A stretch of DNA of 64,000 bases, taken from the NCBI RefSeq assembly GCF_901709675.1, contig NC_051101.1, positions 5,784,501 through 5,848,500 of the forward strand, written 5' to 3'. The stretch's first letter is position 1, and every line of letters starts with the position of its first letter. Positions 35,520 through 47,600 of the stretch are shown here, one piece after another. The position numbers and the translations under genes are program-made. This stretch comes from Syngnathus acus (Eukaryota; Chordata; Actinopteri; Syngnathiformes; Syngnathidae). The notes below the pieces were generated by a model. The model saw nothing but the letters and a program-made list of their open reading frames with translations, did no database searches and was not told the DNA's origin.

Positions 35520-38500
35520 ATGAGCAGCATGGCAGACGACTTCAACCAATCCCTCACTCCCCCAGTGTCCCCTACAGATGGTCTGTGTGAGCTTCCCCCA
35601 GCCAGACCACCTTGGTTCTGCTGCTCTGAAGTTCAGGAGGATCCAACTGGGCCACTCTCAAATGAGGGATACACTGCTCGAGGTTCACTGAAAAGGTCAA
35701 ACCTTTTTATGTTACTTAAAAGCATTTTACTGACTAATTGTATGAATGAACAAAAAATCATACTAACATGAAACGGACCCACCTTGCAGGTTGCTGCTGT
35801 GTCTTGATCCAGCCCCTGCAGACTATGAGAGCGACACAGTGGAGATGTTTGGTTTAACCTGGGTTACAGAGACAGCATTGGTTGAATCAACCAAACTACT
35901 CTTTGGACTACTCAGGTAAACCAAGACACAAAGCGCAGTTTGTTTTTGCATGTTGTGGATCCATCCTTTTCAGTACCGCTCATCATGTTTTTGTCAATAG
36001 GCTAAGACAACCTTTAGTAAACCCATAAAAGCATCATATTTTATGTGACAAAACATATTTAATGTTTGTTTATGCATGTCAGTGGTAAATTAATATTTTA
36101 TTGGCATGAAACTCTCAATCAAGTTTTTTATCGCTTAATGTTCAATTTCAGACAAAAGATCTACAGGCTTGAGACTATGACACAGCACAGCTCACATGAC
36201 TTTGGTAAGCATAATTCTATTCCTATAAATTGAGGTTTTGCCAAAATTATTGGCCTGTGAGATTATGTCAAATTGCAGTTACAAAATATTATATGTACAG
36301 TGTGGGTTGAAACATGTGTTTTTGTGTCTTAGGTCAAAGAGGCAACCTTCACTATGAGGCCTCTGAGCTCAGACAGCAATGTGTTTCATTTCTTCAATAT
36401 ATTAAAGTCTTCTTACACAGGTAATCTTTATATCAAAATTATCCTAGCCATTGCACTTGACACGGTTTCTATTTAACTTTCATTTATTTGTTCAGATACC
36501 TGAAGGTTTCCTGCAGCCTTGATGCACATCCACCCCACCCTTATGAGGAGTTGGAGGGTCAACTTCCATCTGTTCTTGTCGAAGAGTTGTTCGGCATCAT
36601 TCTGCTCATTGGGCGTCTTAAAGACCTGCCTGCTAACATTCAGAATGCTTTCACTATACAGAACCCAGGAAAGGTACTTCGAGTCCTAACGGTTACTTAA
36701 TTGAAATTTTGGGCTACATTTGTTATAGGACACATGAGTGAAGGAATACGATGAGTTTCTAGTTGCTGTAGACGTTACGACTAAAAGACAATTACATTTG
36801 AAATACAACATTCGTTTAGTGTAGCTCTTTGCAGCACAGCCCACAACCAACATACGCAAGTGCTAGAAGCCCAAACATTGTATAGTGTTACATTCTGCTC
36901 GAGGGATATTATGGGTTGTTTCCACAGATTTTTCCTCCCTCTTGGCATTTACTGCACCTTCACCTTGACATCCACTGGTCAGTCTTGGAAATCCTCCACC
37001 TGTTTGGCCATAAGATGCATGGTATGTTTGCGTACTCTGAAATACAGTAGCTTAATAACAGATGTAAAAGATTTATACGTAATGAAATGATCACACATTA
37101 ACAAAATATAGGAAAAACACTTTTTGAAAAGAAAATGTGAGTGTTTAATATACAGAAACAAATATTCAATGCACAGGATGGTCTCGGTCTTCAAGGTGTT
37201 TTGCATTGTGGTTGCTGGTGATGTGCTAGCACAAAGAGGTTATGGCTTTCTGACCTTTAGACATGGTCCTGACTGTTATAGCTTCTCTTCTGCCCAGGCC
37301 AGGTGGTGTATGCACACCAGTTTGTGAACCTGACGGCAGAGAACTTGACTGATACTAGTCTGTTTGAGGAGCACCTCTGCAGCCTTCTGTGTGACCTTAC
37401 TGGCCTGGCCATGGGCAAATACAGCAAGGTGGGTGGGTGCTAAACAATGAGGCATTACATCTCAGATATATTACAATGCCCGTAGTATTTCTAGCTTGTG
37501 TTAATTAAAATGCAGCTAAAGTGCATTTATCTTGTCTTTTTCTTACCTATAAGAAAAATACACGTGTTAGCAAGCATGTGATTCCAATTCACTCCATGAT
37601 GGTGATATTTGAGAAGGGTATTTACTGATTCTGTCATTGCGTATTTTTTACAGTACCAAAATGTTGAAATTACACAAGAGGAGGGAATGTCTTGCAAATG
37701 TCTCATGAACAGCTCATATATCAAACTTACACAGAACCAACCAACCTTAGACTTAGAGAACAGGCGCGTCAATGTGATGCTTGCTGTCATTTGATGTTAT
37801 TTGCAGCTTGAGAAAAATAATTTTGCTCTGTGTGCTTGCCGCTGGGACAAACTTGGCTAAACTCTCGTCCTTGCTCTGGGCAAACCACAGTGGTGTTTGG
37901 GGAATTTGCTGTGTTTGCAAATAATCATGGACCTTTTTGGGTGCAATGGAATAATTTCCTGCATTTCTTTCATGTGTGTATCAACAGAAAAAGAGTGATT
38001 CTACAATGCAAGCTTTTATTTAGAACTGTAGCCAAAATGATTGTAATGTAACTTTTTTTTATTTTAGGTTAGGCCGACAGAGGTTCTTAGCAGTCATCAT
38101 TACCTCTGCTCCTGCACTAAAGAGCTGTGGATCCTGGTCATTCACCTTTTGCAATATAGGAATAAAAGGCTACACTCACAGGTGATGCAGATGCAAATGT
38201 GTGCATATTTGCACAAATGAGATCTATACTCATTAGCTTGTCTCTCTTATTGCTTTAGTCTTTTTGGAGCTATATGAACTCATTATTGAGGCCTCTAGTG
38301 TCAAACAAACCTGCAGCAGAACAGTTCAGTGGCCTCCCGACACACTGCAAGGACCCTCTAGGATTCACGTGGTGGCTGCTCACTCATTTAGCAATGTTAG
38401 GCCAGTACAATCAAAATGGCATAATCCAAGCAGAGGTAAGAGGCACGACATCACAATGTTATAATATTTAGTACATAATTTTGCGCACTGGCTGTTCATT

Positions 38501-41500
38501 ACGTATATCTACACAATTTCGTATGATTCAAACCAACAAAGATTCCATCGCTGACTATAGTATTTATATTTGGGGCTAAAACCTCTACCTCATATTTGAT
38601 AGTTCTGTTATTTTACCATATTTTTTATGTTGGTATTACTTGGAGTGCTAATTATTTTTTGAGGTGATACTTGGTGTTAAAGGTTTGAGAACCTCTGGTC
38701 TATATTAATAATGCTATATTAAAAATGTTGACTTTTTATCCCTGTGTATCCTACACTTTCATCCATGCTTGCAGAAATCCCTCGATGACAATTGGACATT
38801 TGTGGAAGAGTTGCTCAAGTTGACTTGCAAGCCACTGGTCAGCATCATTCCATAACTCATCAAACATGTATTTTTATTTGGTCAGTGTTTACAACTCCAC
38901 AATCCAATCATAGGGAGGTCTTGGAGAGGAGCAGGTCAGAATGCATGTGCATTGTTGTCTCTCTTTGTGTCTACTGTGGAAACCGAGTACCAGTGCTGTG
39001 TCCACCCTCTGGGACTACTACAGCAAAAACCTAGTAAGGTCAAATACTATGTTCAGTGCTTAACATCCAAAATTATCTTTTTTTTTTCTGCTCACCAACC
39101 TTTGCCTTTCTTAACATGCTTATAATCAATTTGATGTAATCTCCAAAGTCATATATAGTTTTAATGTTCTCTTCTGTCTCGCCAATCCAGGGTGCCTCAT
39201 TCACCGTGCCTTGGCTCGGAGTGAGTGGCCTGGGCACTTTGTGCAAGTCCCCTCTGTCTCTGTTGGAACTGGCACACAACTGCTGTGAGCCGTCTCCTGT
39301 CCGCTCCCAAGGACATACCCAGCTGTATCGTTCAGCCAGTTCATTCCACATCTTCCTGCGACTGCTGGCCCTGTGCCTGTCCCAGGACAGGGTAGGGGGA
39401 GTACCACAGAGACAGCTCAAAGGAAGGTAAAGCTTGACCAAACCTCATTGTGTCAAATGTGCTTTTCCACAACACACATCCAACATCCAATGAGCGAATT
39501 AGTCTCAAATAGTTATTATATTTATGATTTTGTTCATATCCTTATTCTAGCAAAGTGATGTGATAACAGGCAAAAGGCACCACCACCCCTATAATGTTAT
39601 AACTATCTTATGCCTTTCAAAGACGTACTCAGTAATTACATTTGTGAGTAAATTGAAACGAGATGATCATTATTTCACTATTTATACGATACAATGGTCA
39701 TGGCATGTGTAAGAAAGCCAATCATTGAGTCCTTGGATCATCAAATGACACATACAGGCTGGGTACCCAAATGAGGCAGATAAGTCCGCCTAATGTCGTC
39801 GCATTGCAGACATGGGGGCTAATTAGCTAACAAGCGTGGCGGTTAATTCGCCTTAGCAAAGCTTTGGTGGTTTCCAACATGGATAGTAATGGGGCTTGTG
39901 TGGAGGGGGGCTGTAGGATGTGTTTGTTAAGCCAGACTAGGCTGGAACATGTCCAGAACATGTCCCCCCCCCCCCCCCTCCGACATCCCCCCTTCTGTTC
40001 CTTCAACCAAGGCTACACCACACCAAATCAAGAGGCTGTAATGTATTCCAATTTCCAACAATATTTGGGTAGTCCTGGCTGGCCTAGGGAGACATGGCCA
40101 TGTTAATGTGAGACATTTTGCGATACGCATGTTGATCCCCAGAACCAGGAATTTTGAATATCTGCTTGGCTGCAGAGAAAACACAGTCTTAAATAAACAA
40201 ACAGAAACTGGCTACTCAATGCAATCTTATTTTTTTACATTCAGTCACACGCAAAGGCTGCAGCCATCCCCCCCAAAAAGAGAGAAAATAATTAATAATA
40301 CATAAATTATTGCTTGTTTGCTAAAAAAAAAAATATGTGGGGAAGGGGACCTTGAAAAAAAACATTGCATATTAAATCACATTATTAAGGGGGGGTCACA
40401 ATTAGGTTATTTTTTCAAAATAGTTCAGCCCTAGATGCACGTTTGTCTTGGGACATGTCACTGCTGCTTTGACCCGCGCAGCATAACGACTTACCTGTAC
40501 AGGCTGGCATTTCTGTTTGTGGTTTTGGGAGGTAGGGAAAATGGGCTGAGTTATTTATTTTATTTTTTTACAAGGTGTGCAGAATTTGAACTGGAAGCGT
40601 GGCAGTGTGTATGTTTGTGTGTGTTTTTATTGATCCTTCTCTGGTGTTGCAGTAAATTGGTTTGGCTGTAGAGAGGGACCAAGCGCCTACTGCTGTGTGT
40701 CTGAGTGTCTCTGACATTTAACTTGATCTTTAAAGGCATTTCTCCACAGTGCCCTCAGGATCTAAAAGAATGCTGGGTGTTTTGCTATTCTTATTCCCTC
40801 TCCCACCTTATGCTCCCCCCCCACTACACACACACACTTGCAAGGATGGCTAGACACCACAGATTTCCCCGTCGGTGTTGTTTGGGTAGTGGAGGCAGGT
40901 GGTAGAGCATCATGGGAGTGGAAAGTTTAGTCACTGAATTCTAAAAAAGGGACATGATACCTCTGAATTGATTCTAAATGGAACTAAATAGAATTTCTTA
41001 ATTTTCAAAATCACGTTTAATGTTGCACCATGACACTATGTGTTCATTGTTCGCTTTTCCGCTCACTATTGTTTTGGCCCTTTTTCAGGATTTGCTCAAA
41101 GTTCTCCTCAAAGAAGATGAAGGAGCTGACAGAGGCCGGCCTCATGAACTTCCTGCTACTGTTTCTGGTGGTTGCCATGAAGGTGGAGCTGGAGGATGTT
41201 GCCAGTAAAACCTGTGAGCTGCTGAGCTTCCTCCCATCTGACTGCTCCCCAGGTCACCGCACGCTGGTCTGGAGGGGACAGCTGGCTCTGGTATTGTTAT
41301 TTCAGGTATAGTCGGTCATCCAAAAATTTTAAAGCATGGTCCAGTCCAGGACATTTGACTCATTTGTGCGAGAGGTTTTGACATACTATATGTTCTTTGA
41401 TCTAGGAGAGGGGCTTGGATCTTGGCCCTCTTGCTAGTGGATTGGCCACATCTTTCAATGATACCGCCAAGGAATTCTACAATAAAACTACGGAGATGTC

Positions 41501-41695
41501 TCGTAAACTTGCCCTCTGGGGGCCTCTCGGATCTTACCTGGAAGGGGTGGCCGAAGTGTTTGAAACTAGCACCAGGCTCAACCTATCAGAGGAAAAACTT
41601 CTGAATGAAGGCTTTGTTTGGTTGCTGCCTGCCTGCCGTCAATCCGAACTGAATTCTGTACTTGGCTTTCTGCAGACTGTCCTCGCCCAACTCAG
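35520..41695 (+). CDS. mms22l: MMS22L N-terminal half, exons 1-14
   Basis: These exons encode about residues 1-688, covering the region known as the MMS22L N-terminal domain. Exon 1 carries a low-complexity Pro/Ser head that differs from human, then PPWFCC and GSLKR. Conservation rises from exon 2 (TWVTETALVES). Exon 13 contains KKMKELTEAGLMNF and VEDVASK-like residues. Exon 14 holds KLLNEGF and ACRQSELNSVLGFLQTVLAQ. All 13 introns join without frame conflict. Intron 12 (39427-41088) includes a 15-base poly-C run at 39964-39978. Confidence 0.93.
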
Positions 41696-44600
41696 GTGAG
41701 AGACTAATCATCATCCAGGCTTTTCAACCATCAATGTTTTTTCTCCCGTTTCCTATTATCATACTATTCTGTCTCACACTAGCCAAACTACTTACCAACA
41801 CACGCTGCACAGGCCATAATTGTGATGATTATATTTTTTCAATATAGTGCAGCCATCAAAATTGGAAAGAACCAAAGTTCCTGCAATCAAAGTTAGAAAT
41901 GATAAAAACATTCATACGAGACAGGGAATAATGGTAAACTAGATTTTAAGTAACAATGTTGCTTCTTTCAGTAATATGTACATAAAATTACAATAAAATA
42001 GACTAGTTGGAAAATTTTGGTTTATGGTATGAAGTGAGATAGGATTGTACTTTCGTGTTTATGGTGGGCAGTTCAGGAATTATTGTGATCGCATTGCTCA
42101 AAAAAACAAAAAAGTTAATGTATTACAATTTATTCATCCGGACCCGAAATACTTTAGTTTAACTCATTTAGGGTTTGTGTTCAATTGTCTAATATTGATG
42201 TTTCTGAATTCAAAGTAAAGTCATTGTTAATGGACTGTTTTTCTTGACTGTAACTCAAGTCGAACCACTCTGGCTGAGGCAAGGTGAAATGAAGTGTCAT
42301 TGTAGGCCCCTAAATAAGTTTCTGGGCTTTAAAAATAAAGCAAATGTCATAAGGCAACTTTGCAGTCGTTTGTGCCTTGTAATTGTAATAGTTAAGTTGC
42401 ATCAGTATATCTCAATAAAACGCAGCTCTTACTGTTACTTAAATTGCTCTGTATGTAATAGTCTTATTCTAGATAATGTTGGACAGGGAATAACATTCAC
42501 ATGCTTTTATTTCACAAACGATGCAATTTACCTAATGTTAAAACACTGCTTCAAAATACGCCTGGAAAAAAAAAAACAACTAGAACACCCATCATTAAGT
42601 GTGTGTTTCCGCGAGGATGTTAATAGACTCCGGGCACTCGAGTGTAGTGTTATTGTTTTACAACGTAAAAGCTTATGTTGAAGGGAAAAAAAACAAACTG
42701 CTGTTCCTGTAATTTCTCGCAGCCAAGTTTACGTGAGAGTGGTTGCCGCGTCTCTGTGTGTGACACTCAAGCGGCGTGCACGACAGCACAGACGAACAAG
42801 AGCGGCATTGGTTACATATTGACCGATTTATGAGAATTGCAAGATAATCGCCCAGATGAATCGGTCGGGCTCTCGTGCCAATTTGTCGTCATGGCAATTG
42901 CAAAAGTAGCTATATTTAACACATAAGTCTCTGTATGCACCTACGCTGGCCTCGGGAAGCCAACCAGCCCACCAGTCCCACTCACCAATGGAGTCCTGAA
43001 TAGTGTTACAAGCCCATGGGACTCTGTCAGGATCGTGTCATGGGAACAGCAGCGCTGCGCTTGGCATGTTGAGATGAAGCTAGACTGAAGGTCATGAAGG
43101 CAGGTTCACCTGTAGGACACGAGCTTTAGTTACACATTGGGCCTCAGGTGTAAGAGAGAGACACAACTGAGATGTTGCAGAGGTAAAACTAGATGAATGA
43201 TGGTGTTGGTTTCCCAAAACCTTCTCAAATGGAGACACAAGGTATTTAGGTATTTATTTAGGTATCTGATTCCTCCTGGTGACATAATGTAAACTATTTA
43301 GATCGTGCAAATAATTTAGATTTGTCATACATAGACAAAAATACGCATACAGTAAATTCAAACAGGAGAAATGAGAGACTACAGTGTAAGGTTTGAGTTG
43401 CAGAGCCCTCCCTCTGTTACTGATGCTTTTACGTGCTTATTTCTTTAGTTTACACATCCCAGTTTGGACGCACAAAGCTATACAGCGACACACACTAAAA
43501 GTGAAACCCAACCTCGGTGTTACTCTCTTATTTCAATGTACACAGGATCTTGTTAGTGCACCTAATTCCCTAACGTTTCAACTCGCCTCACAGGGTTAGG
43601 AGGGCACGCATTTGCACATTAATGGCCTAGGTGAGAGAGTGGGGAAGAGAAATCACAGAGCCCATGCTGACCCATTTAATCAACACAAATATTTTGTTTG
43701 TGTTACTCTCCCAAATTAAAAATGATTATCAATCTTGGGAGATAACGTTTTGTCTCTGTGGCTAACGGTGTCCCTGTTTGACAATTAATTATTAATTGTG
43801 GTAATTTTTTGACAGGCATATTTATCAGGTGCACCATTATACCTATTAAGAGCCATGTGGAATCTGCACACATTAAGATGATTATTGTGCCGGTGGTTGA
43901 GGAAGTGCCATCTGAGTGTTCACCCTTGATGGCACTTTTACAAGAAGCCAGTCCCAAGCCTAATTCCTCAGTTTTATTCCTTCTCATGTCTGTCTGGTGG
44001 GGGATACCTCTAGTTGATGAGGTGAGCTGGCAGTGGCACAACCTGTTGGATCTGTTTTCAGTAGAACCAATTAACTCCAGTCCCCTCGGCATAATAGAAG
44101 GCAGGTCTTCCTCTGAGGTCATTACAACCTCTCACTTGATATCTAGCCTTTTGTTTTTGTCAGGAGAATAAGGGACACATCTCAGAAGTCAAATCAAAAA
44201 CTCTAGTTGGTGTCTGTCGTGTGTGGTGCATTTTGGGTGACAGTGAAACGAGGTTGAGAACTTGTCTTTTGAGTTGATGAAGTTCATTGGTTCAAGACCG
44301 GATCAAACCGTGTCAGTGTTTTGTTGGCAACATGTTTAGTGCGTGCGTGTTTCTGTGTACATGCTGTAAGAAATGTCAGTTAGCGGAATTAAATGGGGTT
44401 TCTGACGATACCTTGTACAATGAGGGCTGATGGGTGTGAAAGGCCCATTCCGCAGTAGTAACGAGGCTAATGAATTCAGAGCCTAATCGATTGTCTCAGC
44501 TCTCTCTGGATTAGATGCAACCTTGCCGGAAGGGAAGAAGTGAAATGTATGTGTATGAGGGAGGAGGGTGGTACCCTGTACTCGTTGTACACCCCAACCC

Positions 44601-47600
44601 CTGCTTCCCCACACCCCCATCTGGGCAGTTGAGGGGGACAGGAGGATCACCTCCAGTCTAAATGAGATTACAGCTTCTTCAGCTGCTTATCTGGGCTAAT
44701 GCCAGCCACTGTGGGGCTGCTCGTGAGGCTGCGGCTAGGGCCAGGGATGAGCCAGAAGAGCCAAAGTACATTGTGTGTACAGAGGATCAGCACTAGGCTC
44801 CCCCTCCATACCCATAATATCCTTTTCTCCTTCACCATCTCATCCTATACTCTGCTGCTCCACACCGCAGCACACCACAACCCCCAGTAATCCCCCAGGA
44901 GGGAAGAAAGAAAACACTTAAGAAGCAGAGAGAGAGGAACAGTGGAGAAACAGGATTAATAATATAAAAAAAGAAGGTGGGGTGTTGGGTGGTGTAGTTT
45001 TGCGCACTGGGTTTGACTTTTGCATTGGACAGATTTGTTTGTCTGTGTTTTTCCAGACGGGCACATCAATGTTGTGTCCAGTCAGGACCCACAATGAACC
45101 GACTGACTACCAACAGTGTTGTGAAAGAGCCCCACCTAGCGGTAGCTTCAGCACTCTGGGCACATTTCTTCCCCTTCCTCCGCAATTTACGACTTTCTCA
45201 GACCCCTCCAGCCCAGTTGGCAGATGCTGCTGCAGGTCAGTCTCAATGTTATCCTCCATGACAGAAAAAGTGACTCGAGGCTAAAAAACAACCTAAGAGT
45301 TGAGGGAAAAATGAATTTTACTGCCTTTTAAATCCATCTAAGAATTTATAAGAAATAGAGGGTGAGGAAGGTAAATTAATTGTGATAGCCGATGACAGGA
45401 TCAGAAGATGGCACACAGATCATGCATGCTGAAACATGGGCGCCTTTGTCTGAATTCATGTTGTATGCCTGTAGGCTTCACACTTCTGGCATTCGAGCTG
45501 CCCGCTTCTGCCCCCCAGGACCTTCAACCCAATCCAGTTCAATCCATCATGCAATACTTCGGCTGGGATGACATGGTTCATCCACTTCTTGTCACGCGCT
45601 ACCTTCCGCATCTCCTCCAAAACAGGTAGCAAAGCTTAATTTTTTTTTTAAATGACCTCTGATCTGGTCCGTCACATTTAAATGAGTGTTCATGCAAAAG
45701 AATCAGAAAGTGAGATTTGTGGTTTACACGACATTTGTTTTAACCGTTTGGAGATTATTTGAAGCCCTTTGGTCATTATTATATCTTTTATTCAGCGAAC
45801 TGGTGTCCTCACTTAGTGGCGATCGTGGGATCATTGTGTCTGCCTCATCGCAAAGTATGTCAGTCCGGGCCTGGTTTCGGTGTGTTCTACAGCAACACCT
45901 TGGTGGGTCTGAAAGCAGAGCAGGTAAAACCAAATTTAGTCCAAGCTTTTTTTTTTTTTTCTCGTGTCTGTTTGGTGCAGCTGATATGGTATCAATTCCC
46001 ACTCAATGCCCCATTTGCAAATGCCTTGTTCGAGACTCACAATCAGTCTAGGATTAGTGATTAATCTTCCGATTAATAAAAAAAAAAAAAACGCAATGCA
46101 TAAAATAAACCCAACCTTCTCCAATACATTATGATGGATGTCAATCATTCCTAGATTTTTCCCATTTGCAAATTGGCCTGGTCCAAATTCTCTGAAAATT
46201 GGTAAAAAATGTACCCCCACAATTGGTAAACATGCCAGAAATTGGTATAAAGTCAGGGTTTAGCATACAACAGCTGGCAGCAAGCAGGTTAGGTTCATTG
46301 AATCTGTTACCATGGTGACTGACTTGGAATTTCTCTTACTCGTCATCTTGGACTGGATAATTTAGTTTCCCTCATCTCAGGTTTAACCTTTACAGAGTTT
46401 TCGCATAACCTGATTCTAGCGTAGTCCCCACCTTATTCACGTGAAGATGGATTATTACAAATTACTAGCTGTTGGTTTTCCTTTTTTTTCTTCAGATATT
46501 TTATTAGCTTTGCATTAGATAGGAAATTCAAACCCTGTGCTATTTGTGCCTGACCGACCTGATAGACCTCGCTTTGGAGGAGCAGCTGTGTGAACTGACC
46601 CGCCTAGTGCTGATGCTTCCTGAGGTGGACGGTCTTTTGCAGAAAGCGAACCTCTGTCCTACAGCCACCGTGACAAAGCCCACCTCAGCCTTGGAGTTGT
46701 TTGTAAAGGTAACGCATCGTCATCACTGAATTTTGTAGAGAAAGCAACCAAGTGTGTTTACGTTTGAGGACAAATCAGATTAGTCTCATACAAATAAGAC
46801 AAACACTGTCATACCTGACGTTTTATGTGTAATACGTGTGTATCACGTGAAATGTATTTTGTGTATGTCCCTGCCGTATTTGGCCTACTATAGTACATCA
46901 AAGATGGAAACTTTACTCACCCATTTGCTTCTTTCTTGGGTCAGGCTGTAGGCAGAGTGTACAGCGGACTGCAAGTTTTGTCTGAACGTTCAGCCATGGT
47001 GACCAGAGCGCTGGACTACATTGGAGACGTCCTTAAATATATCAAACCCTCTTTTGTCAGCAAGAATCCGAAAGGAATTCAGCTAACTTATTGGGCTGTT
47101 GGTAAGAGTCACATGACGTCGATACTGACCTCTGACATGGAGGGTCAAGAAATCGTTGTTTGTTTTTCTTTCTTGGATCATTGTGAGCCAGGCTGCGTCG
47201 TGAAGCATTGGAGCCACCTGCTGGTCACATCCAAAGCGCAGCAGTTGCTCTTCCGCATCGTGGATCGGCTGCTACTCCCTCATAACCTCTCTCAGCAAGA
47301 CACGGCTCTAAGAAACAGTCTGCCACTCTATCTACAGGTTTGGGTCCATATAATCAGAAGACAACTGTAAACGAAGGCATGCATTTATGCCTGTATTAAA
47401 ATTCCTGCAGGGTCTGTCAGTGGCTTGTAGTGTGTCCCCGTCACAAGGGGCGCACCTGAAGCAACAGCTCCATTCCATCATCCGAAGATATCTTGATCAT
47501 TTCCTTCCCGTCTCTCCTTCGTTGGGTAGTATCACCAATCATCCCGTGCTTCTTGGCGCATGCGAAGCCATCCCAAACGGCCCTGGGGCCTCGCTGAGGA

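Noticed and set aside
43703-44171. Overlapping 120- and 139-codon frames on both strands
   Set aside because: There is no recognisable protein, no splice context and both strands are open. A non-coding conserved element explains the region better.
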